Assembly (NCBI GenBank): GCA_036381835.1
Contig: DASVCA010000052.1
Location: forward strand, 1 to 20,181
Length of the DNA stretch: 20,181 bases
Reading direction: 5' to 3'
From: DASULK01 sp036381835
GTDB taxonomy: Bacteria > Actinomycetota > Actinomycetes > Mycobacteriales > Micromonosporaceae
The translations under genes were made by a program, and so were the position numbers. The first letter of the stretch is position 1, and each line of letters opens with the position of its first letter. This document shows positions 1-7,054 of this stretch, one piece after another. Under the pieces are notes generated by a model. That model had not been told where the DNA came from and did not search any database. It saw only the letters and a list, made by a program, of their open reading frames with translations.

Positions 1-713
1 CCGTCGATCCGCAGCGGCTGGTGCACTCTCTGCACGGCTACTTCGTCCGTCCCGGTGATCCGGCGGAGCCGATCGAGTACCGGGTGGAGAACATCCGCGA
101 CGGTCGCTCCTTCTCGGTCCGCCGCTCCGTCGCACTGCAGCACGGCAAGCCCATCTTCTTCATGTCCGCCTCGTTTCATCGACGCGAGGAAGGACTCGAC
201 CATCAGGCACCGCAGCCGCCCGACGTGCCCGGACCGGACGAGGTGCCGACGATGGCCGAGCGGCTGGCCCGCTATCCCGAGCGGCTGGGCATCTGGGCGA
301 ACATCCCACGTCCGATCGACGTCCGGTATGTCGGCGAGCCGGGGTGGGTCCGACCGGGTGAGCGTCCGGCGGACCCGTACCAGCGGGTCTGGATGCGCAT
401 CGACGGCGTGCTGCCCGACGATCCGTTGCTGCACGCCTGCACGCTGACGTACGCCTCGGATCTCACCCTGCTCGATTCGGTGCTGTCCGCGCACGGGGAG
501 GTCTGGGGGCCGGGCGGGGTGGTCGGTGCCAGCCTCGACCACGCGCTCTGGTTCCATCGCCCGTTCCGGGCCGACGAGTGGTTCCTCTACGACTGCTGGA
601 GTCCATCGGCTGCCGGCGCGCGAGGACTGGCCACCGGGCGGATGTTCACCAGAGACGGGCGGCACATCGCCTCTGCTGTGCAGGAGGGCCTGCTGCGCCG
701 GGTCGGTGCCTGA
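1..713 (+). CDS. tesB: Acyl-CoA thioesterase II, TesB-like (5' end cut by window)
   Basis: This enzyme hydrolyses acyl-CoA to free fatty acid and CoA in the cytosol. The reading frame is open from base 3, and the first residues (VDPQRLVHSLHGYFVRPGD) match the interior of a TesB protein, so the true start lies upstream of the window. The visible part is about 236 residues and covers the end of the first hotdog domain (HSLHGYFVRPG, RDGRSFSVRRSVALQHG, FFMSASFH) and all of the second. The second domain holds the conserved DHALWFHRPF segment with the expected catalytic Asp, SPSAAGARG at the position of the E. coli Thr228 region (Pro-Ser here instead of Thr-Ser), and the catalytic Gln in AVQEGLLRR. 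The gene ends at TGA 711-713 and is convergent with the Lrp gene, with a hairpin between them. The family assignment is firm; the in vivo substrate cannot be read from sequence. Confidence 0.92.
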   Translation, partial: VDPQRLVHSLHGYFVRPGDPAEPIEYRVENIRDGRSFSVRRSVALQHGKPIFFMSASFHRREEGLDHQAPQPPDVPGPDEVPTMAERLARYPERLGIWANIPRPIDVRYVGEPGWVRPGERPADPYQRVWMRIDGVLPDDPLLHACTLTYASDLTLLDSVLSAHGEVWGPGGVVGASLDHALWFHRPFRADEWFLYDCWSPSAAGARGLATGRMFTRDGRHIASAVQEGLLRRVGA

Positions 714-725
714 ACGCAGGCCGCC

Positions 726-760
726 GGGATCGGCCGCGACGGTTCGGGGCGGCCGGTCCC
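726..760. terminator. Bidirectional hairpin terminator between tesB and the Lrp gene
   Basis: A 12-bp stem pairs 726-737 with 749-760 (one G-U pair) around an 11-base loop. It starts 13 bases after the tesB stop and lies about 70 bases beyond the Lrp stop on the other strand. There is no T tract, as is usual for actinobacterial terminators. It is the only strong structure in the 115-base convergent gap and could serve both genes. Confidence 0.6.
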
Positions 761-828
761 GGTGGTGCTCGTCGTGCCCTGGTCGCCGGTCGCCCGTACC
801 ACCGACACCGCCGCGGTCGCGGGCAGGT

Positions 829-1308
829 TCAGCCGACGCCCCGGGCCTGTTCGAAGATCAGGCTGGTCCGGGTGTGCTGCACCACCGGGTCCACCGCTAG
901 GTGATCGAGGACGAAGTCGCGCAGCGCGTCGCCGGACGCGGCGCGAACGTGCAGGACGTAGTCGTCGGCACCGGCCACGTGGAACACGCTGACCACGCCG
1001 GGCAGCCGTACGGAGCGGGCCCGGAAGGCGTCCACCGCGGCACGTTCATGCGCGGCCAGCCGCACCGAGATGAGCGCCTGCAGCGGCAGCCCCAACGCGG
1101 TCGGATCGATGTCGGCGTGAAAGCCCCGGAGCACGCCGCGTTCGCGCAGCGCTCGCACCCGGGCCAGACACGTCGACGGTGCGATTCCGACTCGTTCGGC
1201 GAGCGCCTTGTTCGAGATGCGCCCGTCCACCTCCAGGACGGCGAGGATCGCGCGATCGGTGTCGTCCAACTCCCCGAAGGGCCGCATGTCGTTCGGTTGG
1301 GCCATCAT
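829..1308 (-). CDS. Lrp/AsnC family transcriptional regulator
   Basis: A feast/famine DNA-binding protein of 159 residues, the usual family length. Residues 14-62 form the N-terminal winged helix-turn-helix (LDDTDRAILAVLEVDGRISN, ALAERVGIAPSTCLARVRALRERG). Residues 76-152 form the RAM ligand-binding and oligomerisation domain, with GADDYVLHV in the position of the family's ligand-contacting loop. I start it at ATG 1308 because GGAGGAGG lies 8 bases upstream; the frame stays open to an ATG at 1380, but that extension would run through the AT-rich operator region. It is divergent from the trans-sulfuration-type enzyme gene, with about 100 bp between them. Such regulators typically control themselves and the divergent neighbour in response to an amino acid. 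The ligand is unknown; sulfur or aromatic amino acids are reasonable guesses from the neighbours. Confidence 0.9.
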   Translation of the reverse strand: MMAQPNDMRPFGELDDTDRAILAVLEVDGRISNKALAERVGIAPSTCLARVRALRERGVLRGFHADIDPTALGLPLQALISVRLAAHERAAVDAFRARSVRLPGVVSVFHVAGADDYVLHVRAASGDALRDFVLDHLAVDPVVQHTRTSLIFEQARGVG

Positions 1309-1334
1309 CCCGCGATCCTCCTCCGAACTATCGA

Positions 1335-1389
1335 TGGCCAAACAAGTGGAATGCAAAATTTTCTGCGAAGCTATTGCCAAATTGTGGCA
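1335..1389. promoter_or_regulatory. Divergent operator region with phased dyads (probable Lrp sites)
   Basis: This is an unusually AT-rich patch in otherwise GC-rich DNA. It contains TGGCCA (1335-1340), the imperfect dyad GCAnAAnnTTnTGC (1353-1366) and the clean inverted repeat TGCCA-AATTG-TGGCA (1375-1389). Their centres (about 1337.5, 1359.5 and 1382) are about 22 bp apart, roughly two helical turns, as expected for an Lrp-type octamer wrapping DNA. A possible -10 (CATATT, 1391-1396) for the enzyme gene starts two bases after the last dyad. On the other strand TTGCAT (1356-1351), an 18-base spacer and GATAGT (1332-1327) could be an Lrp promoter. Confidence 0.5.
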
Positions 1390-1409
1390 TCATATTCGAC
1401 CCTTCGGCC

Positions 1410-2576
1410 ATGACTGCCCTAGACACCCGGGCCGTGCACGCCGGCCGCGAAGACCTCGCCGACCTCGGTGTGCACGTGCCACCGATCGATCTGTCCACCA
1501 CCAACCCGCTGCCGTCGGTGGCGGAGGGCGGAGCCGCCTACGAGATCCTCGCGGGCGGCGGCGGTCTGCCGGCCGGGCACAGCGCCGTCTACCAGCGACT
1601 CTGGAACCCGACGGTGGCCCGCTTCGAGCGGGCCCTCGCCGAACTGGAAGGCACGGCCGAGGCGGTCGCGTTCGCCAGCGGCATGGCCGCGCTGACCGCC
1701 TGCGTGCTCGCGGCCACCCGCGACGGGCACCGGCACATCGTCGCCGTCCGTCCGCTCTACGGCGGGACCGACCATGTCCTGGACAGCGGCCTGCTCGGCA
1801 CCGAGGTCACCTGGGCGCGCCCCGAGGAGGTGGCCGACGCGGTGCGGCCCGACACCGCGCTGGTCATCGTGGAGACGCCGACCAACCCCACCCTCGACCT
1901 GTTCGACATCGCCGCGCTCGCCACCGCGGCCGGGAGGGTACCGCTGCTGGTCGACAACACCGTCGCCACCCCGGTGTTGCAGCAGCCCGCACGTCACGGG
2001 GCGGCGCTGGTCCTGCACAGCGCCACCAAGTCCATCGGCGGCCACGGCGACGTCCTGGCCGGCGTGGTGGCCTGCGACCCGGAGTGGGCGGCTCGACTGC
2101 GCCAGGTCCGCGCGGTGACCGGGGCCGTGCTTCACCCGCTCGGCGGCTATCTGCTGCACCGGGGTCTGCAGACGCTTCCGCTGCGGGTGCGCGCCCAGCA
2201 GTCGAACGCCCGTAAACTCGCCGACTGGCTGAGCTGTCACCCGGCCGTGGAGCGGGTCTACTACCCGGGGGTGCACGATCCCGCGGGGCTTGTGGGGCGG
2301 CAGCTCACCGGAACCGGCAGCCTGCTCTCCTTCGAGGTACGCGGCGGGGCAGCGGCTGCGGAGGCGGTCGCCAACGCCTGCCGCCTCATCACTCACGCCG
2401 TCTCGCTGGGCGGGGTCGACTCGCTCATCCAGCACCCGGCCTCGCTGACCCATCGCCCGGTCGCCGCCGACGCCAAACCGGTGCCCGGTCTGCTGCGCCT
2501 GTCCGTCGGCCTGGAAGACGTCGAGGACCTGCGCCTCGACCTCGCGCAGGCGTTGGCCGTCCTGCCCGAGGCGTAG
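1410..2576 (+). CDS. PLP-dependent trans-sulfuration family enzyme (Cys/Met metabolism)
   Basis: A 388-residue fold-type I PLP enzyme of the cystathionine gamma-synthase / gamma-lyase / methionine gamma-lyase family, with the usual length. Visible landmarks: YQRLWNPT (Tyr61 and Arg63, phosphate contacts from the partner subunit), the FASGMAAL loop (88-95), Tyr117 stacking on PLP in PLYGGT, Asp182 in LLVDNTVATP contacting the pyridine nitrogen, the Schiff-base Lys207 in SATKSIGGHGD, the SLGGVDSL loop (332-339) and Arg363 in LLRLSVGLE for substrate carboxylate. The position of the methionine gamma-lyase cysteine (YGC) is Gly119, which argues against a typical methionine gamma-lyase. Whether it acts as synthase or lyase, and on which substrate, cannot be settled here. 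ATG 1410 is chosen because homology begins there; there is no Shine-Dalgarno sequence, so the mRNA may be leaderless or have a very short leader. It is divergent from, and probably controlled by, the Lrp gene. Confidence 0.88.
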   Translation: MTALDTRAVHAGREDLADLGVHVPPIDLSTTNPLPSVAEGGAAYEILAGGGGLPAGHSAVYQRLWNPTVARFERALAELEGTAEAVAFASGMAALTACVLAATRDGHRHIVAVRPLYGGTDHVLDSGLLGTEVTWARPEEVADAVRPDTALVIVETPTNPTLDLFDIAALATAAGRVPLLVDNTVATPVLQQPARHGAALVLHSATKSIGGHGDVLAGVVACDPEWAARLRQVRAVTGAVLHPLGGYLLHRGLQTLPLRVRAQQSNARKLADWLSCHPAVERVYYPGVHDPAGLVGRQLTGTGSLLSFEVRGGAAAAEAVANACRLITHAVSLGGVDSLIQHPASLTHRPVAADAKPVPGLLRLSVGLEDVEDLRLDLAQALAVLPEA

Positions 2577-2582
2577 CGCCCA

Positions 2583-2612
2583 GCCGTCGGCGCGCCGCGG
2601 CGCGCCGACGGC
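2583..2612. terminator. Bidirectional hairpin terminator
   Basis: A perfect 14-bp inverted repeat (2583-2596 with 2599-2612) with two bases between the arms, starting 6 bases after the enzyme's TAG. The decarboxylase gene on the opposite strand ends at 2641. Its position between convergent genes fits a shared terminator. The centre is so short that the innermost pairs must open to form the loop. Confidence 0.7.
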
Positions 2613-2640
2613 GACCTCCGTGTCCGGCCGCCGGGACCGG

Positions 2641-4086
2641 TCAGGGCGCCAGCGCGGACGCGGCCTCGGTGATCACCGTCCAGGCGTCGACGAGGTGCCG
2701 ACGACTGGTGTGCGGCGACCCGATCGCGAGGCGCAGCGTGTAGCGGCCGCCTACCCGGGTATGGGTCAGGAAGATCCGCCCGGTGGCGTTGACCCGGGCC
2801 AGCAGCGCCTCGTTGCCGGCGTCACCGCCGCCCGGGACGTCCTCGCGCAGCCGGAAGCAGACCAGCGAGAACGGGTGCGGTGCGACCACCTCGAACCGGT
2901 CGTCGGCGCGTACCCAGCCGGCGAACTCCTGCGCCAGCTCGACGCCCGTGCGAATGTGCGCGCGCAGCCCTTCCGCGCCGTACCAGCGCAGCACGAACCA
3001 CAGCTTCAGGGCCCGGAAACGCCGGCCCAGCGGCACCTGCCAGTCGCGGTAGTCGATCACCGCACCGGATTCGGTCGCCGCGTTGCGCAGGTACTCGGGC
3101 AGTACGCTGAGCGCTTCGATCAGTTCGGCCCGGTTCGCCACCCAGAAGGCGTCGCAGTCGAACCCGGTCAGCAACCATTTGTGCGGATCGAAGCAGTACG
3201 AGTCGGCGTGCTCGACCCCGGCGTGCGTCCAGCGCAGCTCCGGGCAGACCGCCGCCGCACCCGCGTACGCCGCGTCCACATGCAGCCAGATGCGGTGTTC
3301 CCGACAGATCGCCCCGATCTCGGGCAGCGGGTCGATGGCGGTGGTCGATGTGGTGCCGATCGTGGCGACGACCATGGCCGGGATCACCCCGGCGGCCCGG
3401 TCCGCGGCGATCGCCGCCCGTAGCGCCTCGGGCCGCATGGCCAGCGTCCGCGGATCCGTCTCGATGAGCCGCACCCCGTCGTCGCCGAGTCCCGCGATGC
3501 GGGCGGCCTTCTCGATCGACGAGTGCCCGTCAACCGAGGTGTAGACCCGGTACCGGCGGTCGACGCCGGCCCGCCGCCACCGCCCGGCACCGGCTCGGTG
3601 CAGGGCGACCACGGTGGCGACCAGCACCGCCGAGGACGCCGAGTCCTGGATCACCCCGCCCCCGCCCGCGGCGGAGCGGAACCGGGCCGGCAGATCGAGC
3701 AGGTCCGCCAGCCAGTCCATCGTCACCGTCTCGACCTCGGTGGCGGCCGGGCCGGTGGCCCAGAGCATGCCCTGTGTGCCGAGGCCGGCGCAGACCAGGT
3801 CGCCGAGCACGCTGGGTGCGGAGGTGTTGGCCGGGAAGTAGCCGAAGAAGCCCGGGTGCTGCCAGTGCGTGGTGCCGGGCAGGACGACCGTGTCCAGGTC
3901 GGCGAGGATCCGGCCGAAGTCCTCGCCGCGCTCGGGCGCGGTCCGGGGCAGACGAGCGGTGATCGCGCCGGGTTCGACGGGCGCAACCACCGGTCGCTCA
4001 CCCAGCGTCTTCCAGTAGTCGACGATCCAGTCGACGACCGCGTACCCGTTACGGCGGAACTCCTCGGGATCCATGTGCGCTGGCAT
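2641..4086 (-). CDS. Aromatic-L-amino-acid decarboxylase family (group II, PLP-dependent)
   Basis: This predicted cytosolic enzyme of 481 residues removes CO2 from an aromatic amino acid (tyrosine, DOPA, tryptophan, 5-HTP or phenylalanine) to give an amine. It is close to full-length animal DDC in size. Residues include His188 in DGHSSIEKA (stacks on PLP), Asp271 in HVDAAYAG, the Schiff-base Lys303 in DPHKWLLTGFDCD, and Tyr332 in LPEYLRN. This tyrosine protonates the quinonoid in true decarboxylases and is replaced by Phe in plant acetaldehyde synthases. Both His and Tyr being present points to a genuine decarboxylase. HWQHPGFFGYFP (74-85) is the typical substrate-pocket segment. ATG 4086 is supported by a -10 box placed for a leaderless transcript; an internal ATG at 4074 is possible. 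It is divergent from the MarR gene. Substrate is not decidable from sequence. Confidence 0.92.
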   Translation of the reverse strand: MPAHMDPEEFRRNGYAVVDWIVDYWKTLGERPVVAPVEPGAITARLPRTAPERGEDFGRILADLDTVVLPGTTHWQHPGFFGYFPANTSAPSVLGDLVCAGLGTQGMLWATGPAATEVETVTMDWLADLLDLPARFRSAAGGGGVIQDSASSAVLVATVVALHRAGAGRWRRAGVDRRYRVYTSVDGHSSIEKAARIAGLGDDGVRLIETDPRTLAMRPEALRAAIAADRAAGVIPAMVVATIGTTSTTAIDPLPEIGAICREHRIWLHVDAAYAGAAAVCPELRWTHAGVEHADSYCFDPHKWLLTGFDCDAFWVANRAELIEALSVLPEYLRNAATESGAVIDYRDWQVPLGRRFRALKLWFVLRWYGAEGLRAHIRTGVELAQEFAGWVRADDRFEVVAPHPFSLVCFRLREDVPGGGDAGNEALLARVNATGRIFLTHTRVGGRYTLRLAIGSPHTSRRHLVDAWTVITEAASALAP

Positions 4087-4092
4087 GTACGG

Positions 4093-4098
4093 AATCTA
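4093..4098 (-). promoter_or_regulatory. -10 box of a leaderless decarboxylase promoter
   Basis: Read on the minus strand this is TAGATT (fits TANNNT), with exactly six bases between it and ATG 4086. The predicted transcription start is therefore the A of the start codon. No Shine-Dalgarno sequence precedes this ATG, consistent with leaderless translation. No convincing -35 was found. Confidence 0.55.
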
Positions 4099-4135
4099 GG
4101 TCGGGCCCGGTCGGGATCCTCGACCGGGCCCGACC
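4099..4135. promoter_or_regulatory. Perfect 15-bp inverted repeat in the decarboxylase/MarR divergent promoter
   Basis: Arms 4099-4113 (GGTCGGGCCCGGTCG) and 4121-4135 are perfect reverse complements around a 7-base centre containing GGATCC. The repeat begins directly upstream of the decarboxylase -10 and covers its -35 region, while also lying about 80 bases upstream of the MarR start. It sits between two gene starts, so an operator role is more natural than a terminator, although it could insulate the two promoters from antisense transcription. Confidence 0.55.
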
Positions 4136-4215
4136 GTCGATATTGACCGGTGGCGATCAGTCGGCGTAGTCTCCACGAAACTGTTTGCTTACTCGTCAAC
4201 ATATTGGGTTCCGTG

Positions 4216-4713
4216 ATGAGCCGAACCGAGCTGAGCCAGCAGGTCTACGACCGGTTGCAGCAGATCTACGTGCTTCTCGACGACGGCGACCGGCGCAGCC
4301 TGGCGCCCGTCGGACTCACCCCCACGCAGTACAACCTGCTGCGCCGGCTGGACCGACCGGACGCCGCTTCGATGACCGTCACCGGCCTGGCCGCGGCGCT
4401 GCTGTGCACGCGCGGCAACGTCACCCGGCTCGTGCAGCGGCTGCAGCAGCTCGGACTGGTCCGCACCGTCGCGGACCCCGACGATCAGCGACTGGTCCGG
4501 GTCGCGCTGACCGAGGAGGGAGCGCGCCGGCTGGCCGCCGCACGCGCCGTCCACACGGCAGTCACGCAACGACGGCTGGGCGGCCTGGACCGCGAACAGT
4601 TGCGCGCACTCCGCGACCTCACCGCCGTCGCCGCCGATCTGCTCGCCAAGGATCTGATCGAGCACCCCGCCGACTCGCCGCCCGCCTCGCTCCGTCCCGG
4701 GAGGACGCCATGA
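4216..4713 (+). CDS. MarR family transcriptional regulator
   Basis: A 165-residue dimeric winged-helix DNA-binding protein. The N-terminal helix (about 5-25) and the C-terminal helices (about 105-150) form the dimer interface. The winged helix runs from about residue 35 to 103, with the recognition helix near TRGNVTRLVQRLQQLG (65-80) and the wing DPDDQRLVRVALTEEG (87-102), which carries the MarR D-x-R signature. I start it at ATG 4216; GTG 4213 is immediately adjacent, and GTG 4150 would add 22 unrelated residues. It is divergent from the decarboxylase and overlaps the amylase by ATGA, so translation is coupled. The ligand is unknown; control of the amylase, the decarboxylase or both is inferred from position only. 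Confidence 0.9.
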   Translation: MSRTELSQQVYDRLQQIYVLLDDGDRRSLAPVGLTPTQYNLLRRLDRPDAASMTVTGLAAALLCTRGNVTRLVQRLQQLGLVRTVADPDDQRLVRVALTEEGARRLAAARAVHTAVTQRRLGGLDREQLRALRDLTAVAADLLAKDLIEHPADSPPASLRPGRTP

Positions 4714-6878
4714 CAGCTCGCCGTCGCCGCCGCCGAACCCCGACGGCCCTGCTCGCCGCCGCGGCGTTGGCCGTCACCGGTCTCGCCGTGCCCGCCCGCG
4801 CCGACGCCCCGGTCAGCAACCGGGCCAGCCTCAAATCCGACCTCTGCTACCAGATCGTCACCGACCGCTTCGCCGACGGGGACAGCGCCAACAACAACCC
4901 GGCGAAGAGCCCGGGCATGTACGACTCGACCCGCTCGAACTGGAAGCTCTACTGGGGCGGCGACTTCGCCGGCATCCAGCAGAAGCTGTCCTATCTCAAG
5001 GGCATGGGCGTCACGGCCATCTGGATCTCGCCGCATGTCGACAACATCGACCGGCCCGCGGTCTACGGCGGGGTGCCCAACGCCGGCTATCACGGCTACT
5101 GGGCGCGGGACTTCCACCGGACGGAGGAGCATTTCGGCACCCTCGCCGAATTCGACGCGCTGATCAACGCCGCGCACAGTCACGGCATCAAGGTCATCAT
5201 GGACTGGGCGCCGAACCACACCGGTCCCGCCGATCCCGCCGACCCGGGCTTCGCCGAGGCCGGCGCCCTGTACCGAAACGGCAGCCTGCTGGGCAGCTAC
5301 GTCAACGACCCCAACGGCTACTACCACCACAACGGCGGCATCACCGACTGGAACGACCGCTACGAGAGCCAGTACAAGAATCTCGCCGACCTCGCGGACC
5401 TCGAGCAGCAGCACCCGACCATCGACGCGTACCTGAAGGACGCGGCGGACTACTGGATGAACCGCGGTGTCGACGGCGTGCGGGTCGACGCGGTCAAGCA
5501 CATGACCGCCGGGTGGCAGCGGTCGATGGCCGACCGGTTCGTCACCGGCAAGGACACCTTCCTGTTCGGTGAGTGGTATCTGGGTAGCAAGAACGACCCG
5601 CTGTACGCGGACAACGTGCGGTTCGCCAACGACAGCGGCATCTCGGTGCTGGACTTCTACCTGAACATCGCGATGCGGGAGACCTTCGGTCAGACCGGCA
5701 CCATGTACAACCTGGACGCCGCGATCGCCAAGACCGGCGTGGACTACCGCTACCCGGAGAACCTGATCACGTTCATCGACAACCATGACATGTCGCGGTT
5801 CCTGACGCTGCGCAACGACCACACCCGACTGCACCAGGCGCTGGCGTTCCTGCTGACCGTGCGCGGGACGCCCTGCATCTACTACGGCACCGAGCAGTAT
5901 CTGCACAACGACACGGCGGGCGGCGGGGATCCGTACAACCGACCTATGATGCCCGGCTTCGACACCGGCACCACGGCCTACCAGGTCATCAAGAAGCTCT
6001 CCGACCTGCGCCAGAATCAGCCGGCCCTGGCCTGGGGCAGCCATCGGCAGCGTTGGATCAACAACGACGTATACATCTATGAGCGCCGCTACCACGACGA
6101 CGTGGTGCTGATCGCGATCAACAAGGGCACCACGGCCTACTCGATCGGCGGTCTGTACACCGCGCTGCCGCCCGGCTCGTACGCCGACCAGTTGACCGGC
6201 CTGCTCGGCGGGGCGGGCATCCAGGTCAACGGCGGCAGCGGCGGGAACAACCCGGTGTCCACCTTCACCCTCGGGGCGGGTCGGGTGGCGGTCTGGTCGT
6301 ACCGCGCTCCCGAGCCGGCGTCCCCCACCGTCGGTAGCGTCGGGCCGACCCTGACCCGGGCCGGCAACAAGATCACCGTCGAAGGACGCGGCTTCGGCAC
6401 CGGCGGCACCGTCCGGGTCGGCGGGGTAGCGGCGACCACGCTGAGCTGGTCGCCCAACCGGATCGTGGTGCGGGTCCCCGCCGGAGTCAGCCCCGGGCTG
6501 CGCCCGGTCACCGTGACCACCGCCGGCGGCACCAGCAACGGGTACCACGTCAACGTGCTGTCCGGGGCACAGGTACCGGTCACCTTCACGGTCAACAACG
6601 CGGTGCCGACCAACTGGGGCGACCACATCTATCTCACCGGCGACGTCTTCGAGCTCGGCAACTGGTCGACGAGTCGGAACGTCGCGATCGGTCCGATGCT
6701 GGCACCCAACTACCCGAACTGGTTCGTCACCGCCAGCGTGCCCGCCTGCGCCACCATCGAGTTCAAGTTCATCAGGATCACTTCCGGTGGGGCGGTGACC
6801 TGGGAGAACGGTGCGAACCACCGGTACACCGCGCCGTGTGCCGGCACCGGGTCGGTCACCGTCGACTGGCAGTACTGA
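4710..6878 (+). CDS. Secreted GH13 alpha-amylase with CGTase-like domain architecture
   Basis: An extracellular starch-degrading enzyme of 722 residues. Residues 1-31 are an export signal: six arginines, a hydrophobic stretch and an ARA-D cleavage-type site. The GH13 barrel (about 38-440) carries DWAPNH (165-170), nucleophile Asp260 in GVRVDAVKH, acid/base Glu288 in FLFGEWYLG and transition-state Asp360 in FIDNHDM. Domain C runs to about 532, a TIG/IPT domain covers about 539-617, and a CBM20 starch-binding domain covers about 621-722 (VPVTFTVNN, YLTGDVFELGNW, PNWF, EFKFIR). This A-B-C-D-E order is that of cyclodextrin glucanotransferases and maltogenic amylases. However, the central aromatic of CGTases (Tyr/Phe195 in NLYDLADL) is Ala226 here (NLADLADL), so cyclisation is probably weak and a hydrolytic maltogenic-type activity more likely. 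GGGAGG lies 5 bases before ATG 4710, which overlaps the MarR stop. Confidence 0.93.
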   Translation: MTARRRRRRTPTALLAAAALAVTGLAVPARADAPVSNRASLKSDLCYQIVTDRFADGDSANNNPAKSPGMYDSTRSNWKLYWGGDFAGIQQKLSYLKGMGVTAIWISPHVDNIDRPAVYGGVPNAGYHGYWARDFHRTEEHFGTLAEFDALINAAHSHGIKVIMDWAPNHTGPADPADPGFAEAGALYRNGSLLGSYVNDPNGYYHHNGGITDWNDRYESQYKNLADLADLEQQHPTIDAYLKDAADYWMNRGVDGVRVDAVKHMTAGWQRSMADRFVTGKDTFLFGEWYLGSKNDPLYADNVRFANDSGISVLDFYLNIAMRETFGQTGTMYNLDAAIAKTGVDYRYPENLITFIDNHDMSRFLTLRNDHTRLHQALAFLLTVRGTPCIYYGTEQYLHNDTAGGGDPYNRPMMPGFDTGTTAYQVIKKLSDLRQNQPALAWGSHRQRWINNDVYIYERRYHDDVVLIAINKGTTAYSIGGLYTALPPGSYADQLTGLLGGAGIQVNGGSGGNNPVSTFTLGAGRVAVWSYRAPEPASPTVGSVGPTLTRAGNKITVEGRGFGTGGTVRVGGVAATTLSWSPNRIVVRVPAGVSPGLRPVTVTTAGGTSNGYHVNVLSGAQVPVTFTVNNAVPTNWGDHIYLTGDVFELGNWSTSRNVAIGPMLAPNYPNWFVTASVPACATIEFKFIRITSGGAVTWENGANHRYTAPCAGTGSVTVDWQY

Positions 6879-6893
6879 GCCCCGCAAGACGCC

Positions 6894-6924
6894 GCTGCGG
6901 GCCGGTCGATCACCGGCCCGCAGC
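6894..6924. terminator. Shared terminator of the amylase and tRNA-Leu
   Basis: A perfect 13-bp stem (6894-6906 with 6912-6924) around a 5-base loop, 16 bases after the amylase TGA. On the minus strand it lies 17 bases beyond the tRNA 3' end, so one hairpin can stop transcription from both sides. Confidence 0.75.
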
Positions 6925-6941
6925 AGCGGGTTCTGCTCCGG

Positions 6942-7024
6942 TGCCGGGAGCGGGATTCGAACCCGCACGCCCTCTCGGGCAGGTGCTTTTGAGGCACCCG
7001 AGTCTGCCATTCCTCCATCCCGGC
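6942..7024 (-). tRNA. tRNA-Leu (anticodon CAA)
   Basis: An 83-base class II tRNA read from the minus strand. The acceptor stem is GCCGGGA with TCCCGGC and discriminator A at 6942. The D stem is GAG/CTC. The anticodon stem GGTGC/GCACC encloses loop CTCAAAA, with anticodon CAA at 6991-6989. The long variable arm (GCCC-GAGA-GGGC) is typical of Leu, and the T arm is GCGGG-TTCGAAT-CCCGC. It reads UUG codons. The 3' CCA is not fully encoded: the next template bases give CCG, so CCA must be added by the nucleotidyltransferase. Confidence 0.97.
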
Positions 7025-7036
7025 CGGGTGACGCCC

Positions 7037-7042
7037 ACTGTA
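7037..7042 (-). promoter_or_regulatory. -10 box for tRNA-Leu
   Basis: TACAGT on the minus strand, placing transcription start near 7030, about six bases before the mature tRNA 5' end. No good -35 is visible. It shares this 87-base region with the opposing response-regulator promoter. Confidence 0.4.
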
Positions 7043-7048
7043 CCGGAT

Positions 7049-7054
7049 TACTCT
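7049..7054 (+). promoter_or_regulatory. -10 box for the ANTAR response regulator
   Basis: TACTCT fits TANNNT and would place the start near 7061, giving a leader of about 50 bases before GTG 7112. No convincing -35 is visible, so this is tentative. Confidence 0.3.

Noticed and set aside
1179..1409. N-terminal extension of the trans-sulfuration enzyme
   Set aside because: The extra frame is Arg/Pro-rich, overlaps the Lrp gene and operator, and family homology begins at ATG 1410.
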